From contig DATKGX010000033.1 of NCBI GenBank assembly GCA_035510555.1, positions 1 to 63,003 of the forward strand: a stretch of 63,003 nt of DNA. The letters are read 5' to 3'. Position numbers and translations under genes: made by a program. The notes beneath the pieces are model-generated. The model saw only the letters and a list, made by a program, of their open reading frames with translations, was not told the origin of the DNA and did not search any database. The DNA is from DATKGX01 sp035510555. GTDB taxonomy: Bacteria; Patescibacteriota; Microgenomatia; Levybacterales; UBA12049. Below, one piece after another: positions 1 through 8,769 of this stretch (positions are counted from its first letter, which is position 1; the number at the start of each line of letters is the position of its first letter).

Positions 1-711
1 TTGGGCTTTTTCAATATCACTAACTCATTGCTAGACACATTTTTAGTCGACGGTCTTTTGATAGCGATGATGGTCGCAATCAACAAAAAAATCTCGTTGA
101 TTCCCGGGATGTTACAAAATTTAATTGAAATGGCAATTGAAGCTTTCTATGAAATAACCGAGTCTGTCGCCGGAGAAAATGCCTCGCGAATATTTCCTTA
201 CCTAATGAGCTTTTTCTTATTTATTTTGCTGGCTAACTGGTCCGGACTTATTCCCGGTATCTCCGCTATCGGACTGAAAGAAGGAAACACTATTGTACCG
301 TTTTTAAGACCTGCCACTAGCGACCTTAATACTACATTGGGACTGGCCTTGATATCGCTGGTCGCGACTCATGTTATGAGTATTAGAGTAACCGGCATAA
401 AAGATTACGTAGGTAGATATATTTCCTTAAACCCATTAAATTTGTATATTGGAATCTTAGAAGCAATCGGAGAAATTGTGAAAGTGGTTTCGCTCTCTTT
501 CCGTCTTTTCGGCAACATTTTTGCCGGTGAAATAGTCCTGGGAACAGTCTCCACGATCTTTGCTGTTTTATTTCCTCTTCCGTTTTTAATGCTTGAGGTC
601 GTCGTCGGACTGGTGCAAGCTTTAGTATTCTCGATGTTAACAATGGCCTTTATGGCAGTTTTAACTACGCCTCATCATCATGAAGAAGTAAGGGAGGTGA
701 GCGTAAAATGA
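1..711 (+). CDS. atpB: F1Fo ATP synthase subunit a
   Basis: Membrane subunit a, which carries protons to and from the c-ring. The diagnostic helix SFRLFGNIFAGE is present and its essential arginine is Arg168. A second conserved segment follows (LEVVVGLVQALVFSML), and the C-terminus is His/Glu-rich. The frame opens with TTG at base 1. At 236 aa it is slightly short and begins within the first membrane region, so the true start may lie before the window. It overlaps atpE by 4 nt (ATGA) and is the first gene of an eight-gene operon. Confidence 0.95.
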   Translation: MGFFNITNSLLDTFLVDGLLIAMMVAINKKISLIPGMLQNLIEMAIEAFYEITESVAGENASRIFPYLMSFFLFILLANWSGLIPGISAIGLKEGNTIVPFLRPATSDLNTTLGLALISLVATHVMSIRVTGIKDYVGRYISLNPLNLYIGILEAIGEIVKVVSLSFRLFGNIFAGEIVLGTVSTIFAVLFPLPFLMLEVVVGLVQALVFSMLTMAFMAVLTTPHHHEEVREVSVK

Positions 712-920
712 ATATAACATTCGGTGTAACCGGAGGTTTGATTATTGCAATCGGAGGACAAATGGCAGCTTTGGCTATTGGTATAATCGGTGGAAAAGCT
801 ATGGAAGCCATTGGTAGAAATCCTGAAGCAACCGGTAAAATTTTGCCAGCCATGCTTTTAGGAATGGCCTTTGCAGAAGCTATCGCAATTTATTCTTTGA
901 TTTTAGCTTTCATAAAGTAA
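708..920 (+). CDS. atpE: F1Fo ATP synthase subunit c
   Basis: Two-helix proteolipid of the rotor ring, 70 aa. The polar loop R37-N38-P39 is present and the ion-binding carboxylate is Glu57 (MAFAEAIAIYS). The residue 13 before the loop arginine is Ile24, where Na+ rings have Gln, and Ala58 replaces the Ser that follows Glu in Na+ rings. The ligand set therefore looks like a proton-coupled ring; that is inference from family knowledge. Start ATG overlaps the atpB stop. Confidence 0.96.
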   Translation: MNITFGVTGGLIIAIGGQMAALAIGIIGGKAMEAIGRNPEATGKILPAMLLGMAFAEAIAIYSLILAFIK

Positions 921-924
921 AATT

Positions 925-1428
925 ATGGAAATATTAAAGACTTTTGGTGTTGACCCAATTTTATTGGGCGCTCAAATCATAAATTTTCTGATAATTTTTT
1001 ATCTGCTCAAACGGTTTTTATACAAGCCGGTGCTTGGAATGCTTAAAAAACGTGAGGATAAAATCAAAGAAGGCATGAAACAGGCTGAAGAAGCCAGAAT
1101 TACCTTAGAAAAAACACTTGAAGAAGAAAAAAAGATTTTTGCCAAGGCGCATGACGAAGCCAAAGCACTGATAGTTGATGCCAAGATGCAGGCCTTGGAA
1201 GTGTCAAAAGAAATCGAAGACAATACTAAAAGGCAGGCTGAAAAAATATTACTTGACGCCAGAGCGCAAATTGAGCAAGATACGAAACGCATGGAGATAG
1301 AGCTTGGAGAAAAAATCAGTGTCTTAGCCAAAGAGATGCTGGAAAAATCGTTACAGGGGGTAATCGGAGAAAAAGAACAACAGCAAATTGTTGCCAAAGC
1401 GGTTAAAAATATTAAAAATACAAATTAA
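925..1428 (+). CDS. atpF: F1Fo ATP synthase subunit b
   Basis: Peripheral stalk subunit, 167 aa. One N-terminal membrane helix (about residues 12-32) is followed by KRFLYKPVLGMLKKRE, typical of subunit b, then a long charged coiled coil rich in Glu, Lys and Ala. It starts 4 nt after atpE. Only one b gene is present, so the stalk is presumably a homodimer. Confidence 0.94.
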   Translation: MEILKTFGVDPILLGAQIINFLIIFYLLKRFLYKPVLGMLKKREDKIKEGMKQAEEARITLEKTLEEEKKIFAKAHDEAKALIVDAKMQALEVSKEIEDNTKRQAEKILLDARAQIEQDTKRMEIELGEKISVLAKEMLEKSLQGVIGEKEQQQIVAKAVKNIKNTN

Positions 1429-1430
1429 TT

Positions 1431-1781
1431 ATGACAACCAAACAAGTTAAAAAGTTAGCGGTCGCCAGTTACACCAGGGAATCATTGGACTCTCGGAAAG
1501 TAAATCGAATAACTAAGCTCTTAAACCGCACGCAGTTAAAACGTTATATTCAGTTTTTAAGGATTTTGGAGCAAAGTAAAACTTTAAAAATAATTATGGC
1601 AAAACTTGACACGAAAGGTTTACTAACCAAGCAACTAAAGAAAAAATTTCCCAACAAGAAACTGGAATTCTCAGAGGATAAATCGTTAATTGCCGGCTTT
1701 AAATTAATCGATAACGACATTATCTATGACTATAGCCTAAAAAATACTTTCGAAAATTTGGTATCATATATAAATCACTAA
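1431..1781 (+). CDS. atpH: F1Fo ATP synthase subunit delta (short form)
   Basis: Stalk subunit linking F1 to the b dimer. It is only 116 aa against about 175-180 aa usually. The C-terminal signature is recognisable (DKSLIAGFKLIDNDIIYDYSLKNTF compares with the family SLIGGF...D.S....L), but the N-terminal six-helix domain is much reduced. Position between atpF and atpA supports the call. The stop is followed directly by the atpA ATG, so translation is probably coupled. Confidence 0.8.
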   Translation: MTTKQVKKLAVASYTRESLDSRKVNRITKLLNRTQLKRYIQFLRILEQSKTLKIIMAKLDTKGLLTKQLKKKFPNKKLEFSEDKSLIAGFKLIDNDIIYDYSLKNTFENLVSYINH

Positions 1782-3305
1782 ATGAATAGTTCAGAAGAAA
1801 TTATCAAGCAATTGGAGAAAAAACTCACCGGCTTTACCACCGACGGAGCGTCTAAAAACGTCGGCGTTGTCGTAAAAAATACCGACGGCGTAATTGTCGC
1901 TTCCGGATTATCCAAAGCCATGATGGCAGAGTTAGTGGTATTTGATAATGGCGCACAGGGAGTTGTATTAAATCTTGATGAAGATTATTGTTCGATAATT
2001 CTCTTAGACAAGTCCACCGATATTAAGGAAGGCGACAGCGTTAAAACCACCGGCATACTTTTAAGCATTGAGGTTTCGGAAAGCTTAGTCGGTAGAGTCG
2101 TCGGAACACTCGGTGACCCACTCGACGGCAAACCAAAAATTAAGGGAGGCAAAAAAATGCCGCTCGAAAGAATTGCTGCCGGAGTTATTCAGCGAGAACC
2201 GGTTAATACTCCGGTCAAAACCGGCATTAAAGCCATTGATACCATGATTCCAATCGGACGTGGGCAACGGGAATTAATTATTGGAGACCGTGGAATTGGC
2301 AAAACTGCCATCGCTATCGATACCATAATCAACCAAAAGCAAGCCAGTAAAGTTAAAGGCGCCAAACCAATGATTTGCGTTTATGTCGCAATTGGTCAAA
2401 AACAAAGCACGATTGCTCAAGTGGTCGAAAAATTAAGAGAAACGGGCGCCATGGATTATTCAATCGTGGTGGTTGCTTCGGCTTCTGATCCGGCCGCCTT
2501 GCAATATTTGGCTCCGTACGCCGGCGTTGCCATTGCTGAATACTTTATGGAAAAAGGCCAAGATGTCTTGGTTGTTTACGATGATTTAACCAAACACGCC
2601 TGGGCTTACCGGCAGATTTCTCTGGTTTTACGCCGTCCCGCCGGAAGAGAAGCATATCCGGGAGACATTTTTTATCTCCACTCCAGACTTTTGGAAAGAG
2701 CCGTTAAGATGAATAAAGAAAATGGAGGAGGATCAATTACCGCCTTACCAATTATTGAAACACAGGCTAATGATATTTCCGCTTATATCCCCACTAACGT
2801 AATCTCGATTACCGACGGACAAATCTTTTTACAGCCTGACTTGTTTAATGCCGGAGTAAGACCCGCGATTGATGCCGGGAACTCAGTTTCCAGGGTCGGA
2901 GGAAGCGCTCAAACCTCAACAATTAAGTCGCTGGCAGGACGGTTGAGATTGGAAATTGCCCAATATAATAATTTAGCCGCCTTTGCCCAATTCGGCAGCG
3001 ATTTGGATGAGGCCACTGCCAAACAATTAGAAAGAGGCAAACGCACCGTTGAAATTTTGAAGCAACCGCAATACAACCCACTAGCGGAACCCCTGGAATA
3101 CTTAAGTGTTTGGTTGGTAACCAGCGGAACTTTGGACAATGTTACCATCGAAAATGTGACGAGATTTGAAACCGAATTCCATGATTACATGGTACGCAAG
3201 GAAGCAAAACTATTGGACGAACTATCAACCGGCCAAAAACCGACAGAAGAATTATTAAAGAAAATTGAAAAAGCAGCTGAAGGATTTAAAAAAAGTTTTT
3301 CTTAA
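1782..3305 (+). CDS. atpA: F1Fo ATP synthase subunit alpha
   Basis: Regulatory nucleotide-binding subunit of F1, 507 aa, normal length. The P-loop is GDRGIGKT at 168-175. The block VLVVYDDLTKHAWAYRQISL and the arginine-finger region SVSRVGGSAQT are present, as is the C-terminal helical domain (FAQFGSDLD). It starts immediately after the atpH stop codon. Confidence 0.98.
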   Translation: MNSSEEIIKQLEKKLTGFTTDGASKNVGVVVKNTDGVIVASGLSKAMMAELVVFDNGAQGVVLNLDEDYCSIILLDKSTDIKEGDSVKTTGILLSIEVSESLVGRVVGTLGDPLDGKPKIKGGKKMPLERIAAGVIQREPVNTPVKTGIKAIDTMIPIGRGQRELIIGDRGIGKTAIAIDTIINQKQASKVKGAKPMICVYVAIGQKQSTIAQVVEKLRETGAMDYSIVVVASASDPAALQYLAPYAGVAIAEYFMEKGQDVLVVYDDLTKHAWAYRQISLVLRRPAGREAYPGDIFYLHSRLLERAVKMNKENGGGSITALPIIETQANDISAYIPTNVISITDGQIFLQPDLFNAGVRPAIDAGNSVSRVGGSAQTSTIKSLAGRLRLEIAQYNNLAAFAQFGSDLDEATAKQLERGKRTVEILKQPQYNPLAEPLEYLSVWLVTSGTLDNVTIENVTRFETEFHDYMVRKEAKLLDELSTGQKPTEELLKKIEKAAEGFKKSFS

Positions 3306-3308
3306 GTT

Positions 3309-4160
3309 ATGGCAACACTTTTAATTTTAAAAAGGAGAATGAGAACGGCGTCAAACGTCTCGAAAACGACGAAAGCGTTTCAAATGATTTCCGCTTCAAA
3401 GCTTAAAAAAGCCCAGAATGCGGCCGAATCATCAAAGCCATACGTCGAAAAACTGGATAGCATTTCCAAAGCGCTGGAGAGAAGAGTTGACAAAGATAAC
3501 CTACATCAATACATGATGTCGCAAACAAATGTCAAAGCAAAACTATTAGTCGTCATTTCTCCGGACAAAGGACTTTGCGGAGGATTAGTTACCAATTTAC
3601 TTCGGGAAGTATTGCATTATAACAACAACGAGAAAACTTATTACATAACTGTGGGCAAAAAAGCGGAAAGGGCAGTGGCGTCACTTAATAAAGAGGTTAT
3701 TGCTTCTTTTCCTTTTGGCACTTCCCTACCCCAATTTGAAATGGTCTTCCCTATCGCAAAATTGGTTAACGAATATTTCTTAAATAAAAAAGTTGCCGAA
3801 GTGGCAATTCTTTCGACTAAATTTACCAGCGTTTTCTCCCAAGTACCTGGTTTTAACACTCTCCTACCGGTTAAGCTGGCTGAAACAGTCGAAGCTGATA
3901 AATCAGTCACGCTTTTTGAGCCAAACGTCGACATGCTACTTCCCGACCTTTTACAGCACTACTTGGAAATGGTAATATATCAAAGTTTACTGGAAGCTTA
4001 TGCTTCGGAACAAGCGTCAAGGATGATTGCGATGAAGAATGCAACAGATAATGCAATAGACATCATTTCCGAACTTAGACTTGAATACAACAAGACCAGG
4101 CAAGAAAAAATTACCAACGAACTTTTAGATATCGGAGGAGGACAGACAGCATATGAGTAA
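3309..4160 (+). CDS. atpG: F1Fo ATP synthase subunit gamma
   Basis: Central rotor shaft, 283 aa. The N-terminal helix RRMRTASNVSKTTKAFQMISASKL and the C-terminal helix (NAIDIISELRLEYNKTRQEKIT...GGG) are both present and together form the coiled-coil axle. KGLCGGL marks the Rossmann-like domain. It overlaps atpD by 8 nt. Confidence 0.95.
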   Translation: MATLLILKRRMRTASNVSKTTKAFQMISASKLKKAQNAAESSKPYVEKLDSISKALERRVDKDNLHQYMMSQTNVKAKLLVVISPDKGLCGGLVTNLLREVLHYNNNEKTYYITVGKKAERAVASLNKEVIASFPFGTSLPQFEMVFPIAKLVNEYFLNKKVAEVAILSTKFTSVFSQVPGFNTLLPVKLAETVEADKSVTLFEPNVDMLLPDLLQHYLEMVIYQSLLEAYASEQASRMIAMKNATDNAIDIISELRLEYNKTRQEKITNELLDIGGGQTAYE

Positions 4161-5550
4161 AAATCAAACAGGGATTATTATTGGCATTCAAGGACCGGTC
4201 GTAAACATTCGGTTTGAAGAACAGACGCCTTTGGTACATGAAGCTCTGGAAATTGAACTTTCCGGAAAGGAAAAATTAGTACTGGAAACGGCTTTAATTA
4301 CTGGCGACAACGAAGTCCGGGCTTTGGCCATGGGCTCAACCGATGGACTAACGCGAGGTATGGAAGTCAAGAGAACTTTTAATCCGGTTATGGTCCCTGT
4401 CGGCCTTAAAACATTGGGTAGAATTTTTAACGTCTTAGGAGAACCGGTCGATGGTGAAAAATTTGACCGCACTCAGAAAGATGTCAGCTTAGAACCAATC
4501 CACAAAAATCCACCGGCCTTAATTGATCAAGAAACAAAACCACAAATTCTGGAAACCGGCATTAAAGTTATCGATTTAATCGCGCCGTTTACCAAGGGTG
4601 GAAAAACCGCCGTTTTTGGCGGAGCCGGAGTCGGTAAAACCGTCATCATTAAAGAACTGATCCGAAACATCGCCGCCGAACACAAAGGCCACTCGGTTTT
4701 TGCCGGAGTCGGAGAAAGAACCAGAGAGGGAAATGATTTATGGATTGAAATGAAGGAAGCTAAGGTCTTAGATAAAACCGTTATGGTCTTTGGCCAAATG
4801 AATGAGCCGCCTGCAAATAGATTGAGAGTCGCTTTAACCGCATTAACCATGGCCGAGTACTTTAGAGATGTTAAACATGAAGACGTCTTACTTTTTATCG
4901 ATAACATTTTCCGCTTTGCCCAAGCCGGCTCCGAGGTATCGGCCCTTTTAGGTAGAATGCCATCGGCTGTCGGATACCAACCAACCCTTTCTTCGGAAAT
5001 GGGAGAAGTCCAGGAAAGAATCACTTCCACTAAGCATGGCTCAATTACTTCGGTGCAAGCAGTCTATGTTCCGGCTGACGACTATACCGACCCGGCGCCG
5101 GTCACCGTCTTTGCGCATTTAGACGCAACCATTGCTTTAGAGAGATCAATTGCCGAACAAGGTATTTATCCGGCCGTAGATCCTCTTAATTCAACCTCGA
5201 GGATATTAGACCCGAATATCGTCGGTAAAGACCACTACGAGGTCGCCAGAGGCGTCCAAAAGGTGCTACAAAAGTACAAAGACTTGCAGGATATCATTGC
5301 CATCTTAGGTATTGACGAGCTGTCCGACGAAGATAAATTGACCGTTGCAAGGGCTAGAAAAATCCAAAAATTCTTAAGCCAGCCAATGTTTGTCGCCGAA
5401 GTCTTTACCGGAACTCCTGGAAAATACGTTAAAACCGAAGATACGGTTAGGGGTTTTAAGGAAATCTTGGAAGGCAAACACGATAAACTTCCCGAACAGG
5501 CCTTCTTTATGGTAGGAACAATTGAAGAGGCGGTTAAAAACGCAAAATGA
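4153..5550 (+). CDS. atpD: F1Fo ATP synthase subunit beta
   Basis: Catalytic subunit of F1, 465 aa. The P-loop is GAGVGKT at 157-163. GERTREGNDL contains the catalytic glutamate, and LLFIDNIFRFAQAGSEVSALLGR is Walker B plus the following loop. The C-terminal helical domain includes the DELSDEDKL segment. It overlaps both neighbours (8 nt with atpG, 4 nt with atpC), which indicates tight translational coupling. Confidence 0.98.
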   Translation: MSKNQTGIIIGIQGPVVNIRFEEQTPLVHEALEIELSGKEKLVLETALITGDNEVRALAMGSTDGLTRGMEVKRTFNPVMVPVGLKTLGRIFNVLGEPVDGEKFDRTQKDVSLEPIHKNPPALIDQETKPQILETGIKVIDLIAPFTKGGKTAVFGGAGVGKTVIIKELIRNIAAEHKGHSVFAGVGERTREGNDLWIEMKEAKVLDKTVMVFGQMNEPPANRLRVALTALTMAEYFRDVKHEDVLLFIDNIFRFAQAGSEVSALLGRMPSAVGYQPTLSSEMGEVQERITSTKHGSITSVQAVYVPADDYTDPAPVTVFAHLDATIALERSIAEQGIYPAVDPLNSTSRILDPNIVGKDHYEVARGVQKVLQKYKDLQDIIAILGIDELSDEDKLTVARARKIQKFLSQPMFVAEVFTGTPGKYVKTEDTVRGFKEILEGKHDKLPEQAFFMVGTIEEAVKNAK

Positions 5551-5957
5551 AACTGGCTTTAGACATTATTACCCCAATCAAAGTAGTTCTTTCCGAGGAA
5601 GTCGATGAAATTACGCTGCCTACTGTTGACGGTGAGATTTCCATACTTCCCAACCACGTTAATTTATTAACCAAAGTTGCCCCCGGCGAAATGGTAATTA
5701 GAAAGGGCGCGCAAACCGATTTATTTGCCATTACCGGTGGATTTTTAGAAATTGCCAATAATCATGTGAATGTTTTGGCCGACTATGCTGTACACGCTGA
5801 TGATATCGAAATTGCCAAAGTCGAAGAAGCTAAAGAACGGGCGCAAAAAGCGATGAAAGAAAAAACAACCGAAGAAGACTTCCGGGTTGCCAACGCCGAG
5901 CTGGCCAAATCTCTTTTACAATTGAAAGTAGCACGCAAACGCAAAATCCGCGTTTAA
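5547..5957 (+). CDS. atpC: F1Fo ATP synthase subunit epsilon
   Basis: Epsilon subunit, 136 aa. The N-terminal beta-sandwich is recognisable (TPIKVVLSEEVDEITLPTVDGEISILPNH, then TKVAPGEMVI), followed by a two-helix C-terminal domain (VEEAKERAQKAM...LLQLKVARKRK). Last gene of the operon. It ends 45 nt before tRNA-Thr, and I see no clear hairpin-plus-T-run terminator between them. Confidence 0.93.
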   Translation: MKLALDIITPIKVVLSEEVDEITLPTVDGEISILPNHVNLLTKVAPGEMVIRKGAQTDLFAITGGFLEIANNHVNVLADYAVHADDIEIAKVEEAKERAQKAMKEKTTEEDFRVANAELAKSLLQLKVARKRKIRV

Positions 5958-6002
5958 CCCCAATCTTGCTCTTTAGGACATAATTTCATAAAATAAGGTA
6001 GC

Positions 6003-6075
6003 GCCGAAGTAACTCAGCTGGTAGAGTAACTCTTTCGTAAAGAGTAAGTCGTGGGTTCGAATCCCACCTTCGGCT
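6003..6075 (+). tRNA. tRNA-Thr, anticodon CGT
   Basis: A full cloverleaf can be drawn by hand: acceptor 6003-6009 with 6068-6074 (7 bp), D stem 6012-6015/6024-6027, anticodon stem 6029-6033/6041-6045 with loop TTCGTAA (anticodon CGT at 6036-6038), T stem 6051-6055/6063-6067 with loop TTCGAAT. The discriminator is T6075. CCA is not encoded. Confidence 0.95.
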
Positions 6076-6185
6076 CAAAGTGGGATGAGAAGCGCCGCTT
6101 CTCTGAAGCTAGTCCCCTTGGGGGAAATCTCAAACGGAGTGCGATACTGGGCGCGAAGCGCAGCATGCACCACCTTCGGCTCAAA
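6064..6185 (+). repeat. tRNA 3'-flank element, copy 1, bounded by a 16-nt direct repeat
   Basis: The last 11 nt of the tRNA-Thr acceptor/T arm, the discriminator and 4 nt downstream (6064-6079) recur exactly at 6170-6185. The 90 nt between are palindrome-rich: AAGCGCCGCTT-type at 6091-6100, CCCCTTGGGG near 6114-6123, GCGCGAAGCGC near 6151-6161. The 25 nt at 6106-6130 are an exact inverted match to 29327-29351, which lies in the 3' flank of tRNA-Val. GCGCCGCTT also precedes the 25-mer in both. In each case the element lies in the same orientation as its tRNA. Confidence 0.7.
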
Positions 6186-6198
6186 TTTTGACTAAGTA

Positions 6199-6207
6199 TG
6201 ATATAAT
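6199..6207 (+). promoter_or_regulatory. extended -10 promoter, leaderless start
   Basis: TG-A-TATAAT (TATAAT at 6202-6207) is followed by 6 nt and then the ATG at 6214. Transcription would begin at or next to the start codon. I see no good -35. Confidence 0.6.
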
Positions 6208-6213
6208 TTGCTT

Positions 6214-6807
6214 ATGAACGAAGAACTAATACCATATTTTGGATACGGAGCTAATAGAGATACGCAAATGATGGAAGAAATTACCGGCGCACAGGGATTA
6301 GTTGGCTCACCTGCAACTTTAAAAGGTTGGGGGCTTTGCGTTCAGAGAATAGATCAAGTTCCCAATGTAGTTTTAGCATCTGCTCCAGCTCCAGTTTCAG
6401 TAAGAACATTGCTTGATAATGCCTGTCCTCCCGATTTCGTTAGTTATACAATAAGGCCTGATCCCGACAATGAAGTTACAGGCATGATTTTTATGCTCAA
6501 TCCGCTCCAACGAGAGCTAGTTAGAAATTGGGAATTAATTGATTTTGGTTGGTATCGTGACATTAAAGTCTCAGTTGTAACCCCTGAAGGAGAAAGTATT
6601 CCCGTTCAAACGGAAGCATTAGGAGAAGGACAAGAAGTAGATAGAGAAGTTAACGGACACGATTATCCAACTTTTTTAAATGACAGGGAATTTATGAGAA
6701 CTAATGCAGAAAGTGCAAGAAGTGAATATTTTGAAATGATAGGAGTATCTCCAGAAGGCACGACTATTACTCCAGAGTCTACTCAACCTGCGACGAAAGA
6801 AAAATAG
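6214..6807 (+). CDS. gamma-glutamylcyclotransferase-like (GGCT/AIG2 fold) protein
   Basis: About 197 aa. The N-terminal YFGYGANRDTQMM matches the GGCT/AIG2 signature (YFAYGSN), the nucleotide-like loop that binds the gamma-glutamyl group. LKGWGLCVQRI, TGMIFMLNPLQRELVRNWE and the later WYRDIKVSVV match further family blocks; the Glu in the NWE segment is the likely catalytic acid. The tail is Thr/Pro-rich. ATG 6214 is preferred over an upstream in-frame TTG (6208) because TATAAT sits 6 nt before it. Substrate unknown. Confidence 0.65.
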   Translation: MNEELIPYFGYGANRDTQMMEEITGAQGLVGSPATLKGWGLCVQRIDQVPNVVLASAPAPVSVRTLLDNACPPDFVSYTIRPDPDNEVTGMIFMLNPLQRELVRNWELIDFGWYRDIKVSVVTPEGESIPVQTEALGEGQEVDREVNGHDYPTFLNDREFMRTNAESARSEYFEMIGVSPEGTTITPESTQPATKEK

Positions 6808-6866
6808 ACATTGGGTCCTCTGCTTGATTAGGGTTTGAGAGATTGATAGAATAAACGGTAGAACAA

Positions 6867-7586
6867 ATGAGAAGGTCGAGATTAAACAAGAATTTTGAGA
6901 AAAAGACCAAGCGGACGATGATTTTAAGTATTATCGGCATTTTGATAATCTTATTTTTGCTATTCCGGTTCGGGATTGATGCTTTAGTCAACTTCAGTCT
7001 GTTTATTTCCGGCAATAAAAACCAGGCAACCACGCAAAACGGAAACCAAATAAATTATGTGGCAACGCCAATTCTCAATCCCCTGCCGCAAGCCACCAAT
7101 AGCGCTCAAATTGTTATTTCCGGACGATCATCCAAGGGCTATCAAGTGCTCCTCTACGTAAATAGCAGCAATGTTGACCAAGTTAATGCCGATGAAAACG
7201 GTAATTTTGTTTTTAGCGAAAATTTGACCAGTGGCGACAACCAGATAAAAGCCAAGGCAGAGACTAACAATAAACAAAGTGATTTTTCCGACACGATTGA
7301 CGTTACCTTAAAAAACTCGCCGCCCACCTTGGATGTTTCCTCACCTTCGGATGGACAGGGATTTAACAAAAACCAAGTGAATACCGGAAATACCATTAAT
7401 GTCACCGGCAAAACCGATGCCGGCGTAAGCGTTACTGTGAATGGTTTCTGGGCTGTGGTTGACGACGGCAATAATTTTTCCTACACGCTTCCCCTGCAAA
7501 ATGGCGACAATCAAATTAAAATCGTAGCAGTTGACCAGGCGGGAAATAAAGCGGAGAAGGATTTAAAAGTTAACTTTTCTCAGTAA
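6867..7586 (+). CDS. membrane-anchored protein with two Ig-like domains
   Basis: 239 aa. A basic N-terminus (RRSRLNKNFEKKTKRT) and one membrane helix (about residues 18-40) are followed by an outside region with two bacterial Ig-like repeats. Each has the pattern ...V.VNG/YVN...V..DGNNFSYTLPLQNGDNQIKI / ENGNFVFSENLTSGDNQIKAKA. Probably a surface or cell-wall associated protein. Its 3' end overlaps the convergent O-antigen ligase gene by 17 nt. Confidence 0.6.
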   Translation: MRRSRLNKNFEKKTKRTMILSIIGILIILFLLFRFGIDALVNFSLFISGNKNQATTQNGNQINYVATPILNPLPQATNSAQIVISGRSSKGYQVLLYVNSSNVDQVNADENGNFVFSENLTSGDNQIKAKAETNNKQSDFSDTIDVTLKNSPPTLDVSSPSDGQGFNKNQVNTGNTINVTGKTDAGVSVTVNGFWAVVDDGNNFSYTLPLQNGDNQIKIVAVDQAGNKAEKDLKVNFSQ

Positions 7587-8769
7587 GCGCACTCAATACC
7601 CAAATCCACTCAAGAATCAAAACGTAAAATAGACTGTTGACGAAAAATCCATCTATAATCAATCCTGCCAGCCCACAGAACAGCACAACCGCATAAATAT
7701 TCTTCTGAAGATTATTTTTTGCCAATGAAAAAATCTTAAACAGTAAGTAAATGAAAGCAAAAAACCCAACAACTCCAGCGGTCGTCAAAATAAACAAAAA
7801 GCCATTGTCTGTTCCCGCTCCGGAATGTGTAATTTGCCAATAAGCGTTACTTAAGCCATTTTTATGTTGCGCGTAGCGATAGGCGTTGAATCCAACCCCA
7901 AGAATCGGGCTTTGCTGAAAAATCTTGAACCCCGTCTGCAAAGAATCTAACCTTTCAAGGCTTGAAGTCTGTCTGAAGAAATTTGTACCTTCAGTAGAAA
8001 AACTTTTTGGCAAAAGGAAAATGATTGCAATAATTCCAATTAGACAAACCGCGATTAATTTCTTTTGGCCTTTGATAATTAAGAAAGTGGCAACTGAAGC
8101 GATTAGCATTATTAGAGCGCTGCGAGAATAAGTTAGGTAAATAGCAATTAAAGTAACCGTAGAAATACCAAGAGATATTAAAGTTTTCAAGCGATTTTTT
8201 TTCTGGAAATATTTATAGACAAAACTTAGAGAGAACAAGAAATAGAAAACAAAAAATGCTCCGGCGAAATTTGGGTCCAAGAAGCTACTAAACATCCTGT
8301 ACAGATGCTCGTCCCAGCCTAAATAGTAAAGGTTTCTTAGGCTTGGATAAAAGAAAAATTGCAGATACCCCAAAACAATAACCATCAAGCCGGAAAAAAG
8401 CAGTAGGTAAGAAATTCTATTTTTAAACTTTACGTCGAATTTAGAAACTATTACATAAATTAACCCGTACGCTATCCACCTGACAAGATAAAGTGCTGAA
8501 ATCGCTAAGTTCGTTGCACCTAAGTTCGGGAAATTAATTAGTAATGAGATTAAACCGATAACGGAAAAGACAATGATTGGTTTACTTAATTTCCCAAAAG
8601 TGAACTTTCTTTTCTTCAGAATGTGGTTTATAAACCAAACTAAAATAACCCCAACAAGCAAAATATCATTCAGAGAAAACGCCACGCCATTTAGTAGCTG
8701 AATGCGGCCGACTTCGGCGACCGGAAAAGCCAAGAGGAAAATGATGAATGATAATTTTAGTAAACCCAT
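7570..8769 (-). CDS. O-antigen ligase/polymerase-family membrane protein (Wzy_C type)
   Basis: 399 aa, multi-spanning. The conserved Wzy_C region is visible as TYSRSALIMLIASVATFLI. A large loop follows (SSLERLDSLQTGFKIFQQSPILGVGFNAYRY...HSGAGTDNGFLFILTTAGVVGF) with the arginine, histidine and GxG elements typical of WaaL/Wzy. It would polymerise undecaprenyl-linked repeat units or transfer them to an acceptor outside the membrane. It overlaps the upstream GT-C gene by 13 nt and is the last gene of the minus-strand glycan operon. Confidence 0.75.
   Translation of the reverse strand: MGLLKLSFIIFLLAFPVAEVGRIQLLNGVAFSLNDILLVGVILVWFINHILKKRKFTFGKLSKPIIVFSVIGLISLLINFPNLGATNLAISALYLVRWIAYGLIYVIVSKFDVKFKNRISYLLLFSGLMVIVLGYLQFFFYPSLRNLYYLGWDEHLYRMFSSFLDPNFAGAFFVFYFLFSLSFVYKYFQKKNRLKTLISLGISTVTLIAIYLTYSRSALIMLIASVATFLIIKGQKKLIAVCLIGIIAIIFLLPKSFSTEGTNFFRQTSSLERLDSLQTGFKIFQQSPILGVGFNAYRYAQHKNGLSNAYWQITHSGAGTDNGFLFILTTAGVVGFFAFIYLLFKIFSLAKNNLQKNIYAVVLFCGLAGLIIDGFFVNSLFYVLILEWIWVLSALTEKS

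Noticed and set aside
708..920. Na+-coupled c-ring
   Set aside because: Gln in helix 1 is not at the position used by Na+ rings and Ala follows the key Glu57, so the Na+ ligand set is incomplete.
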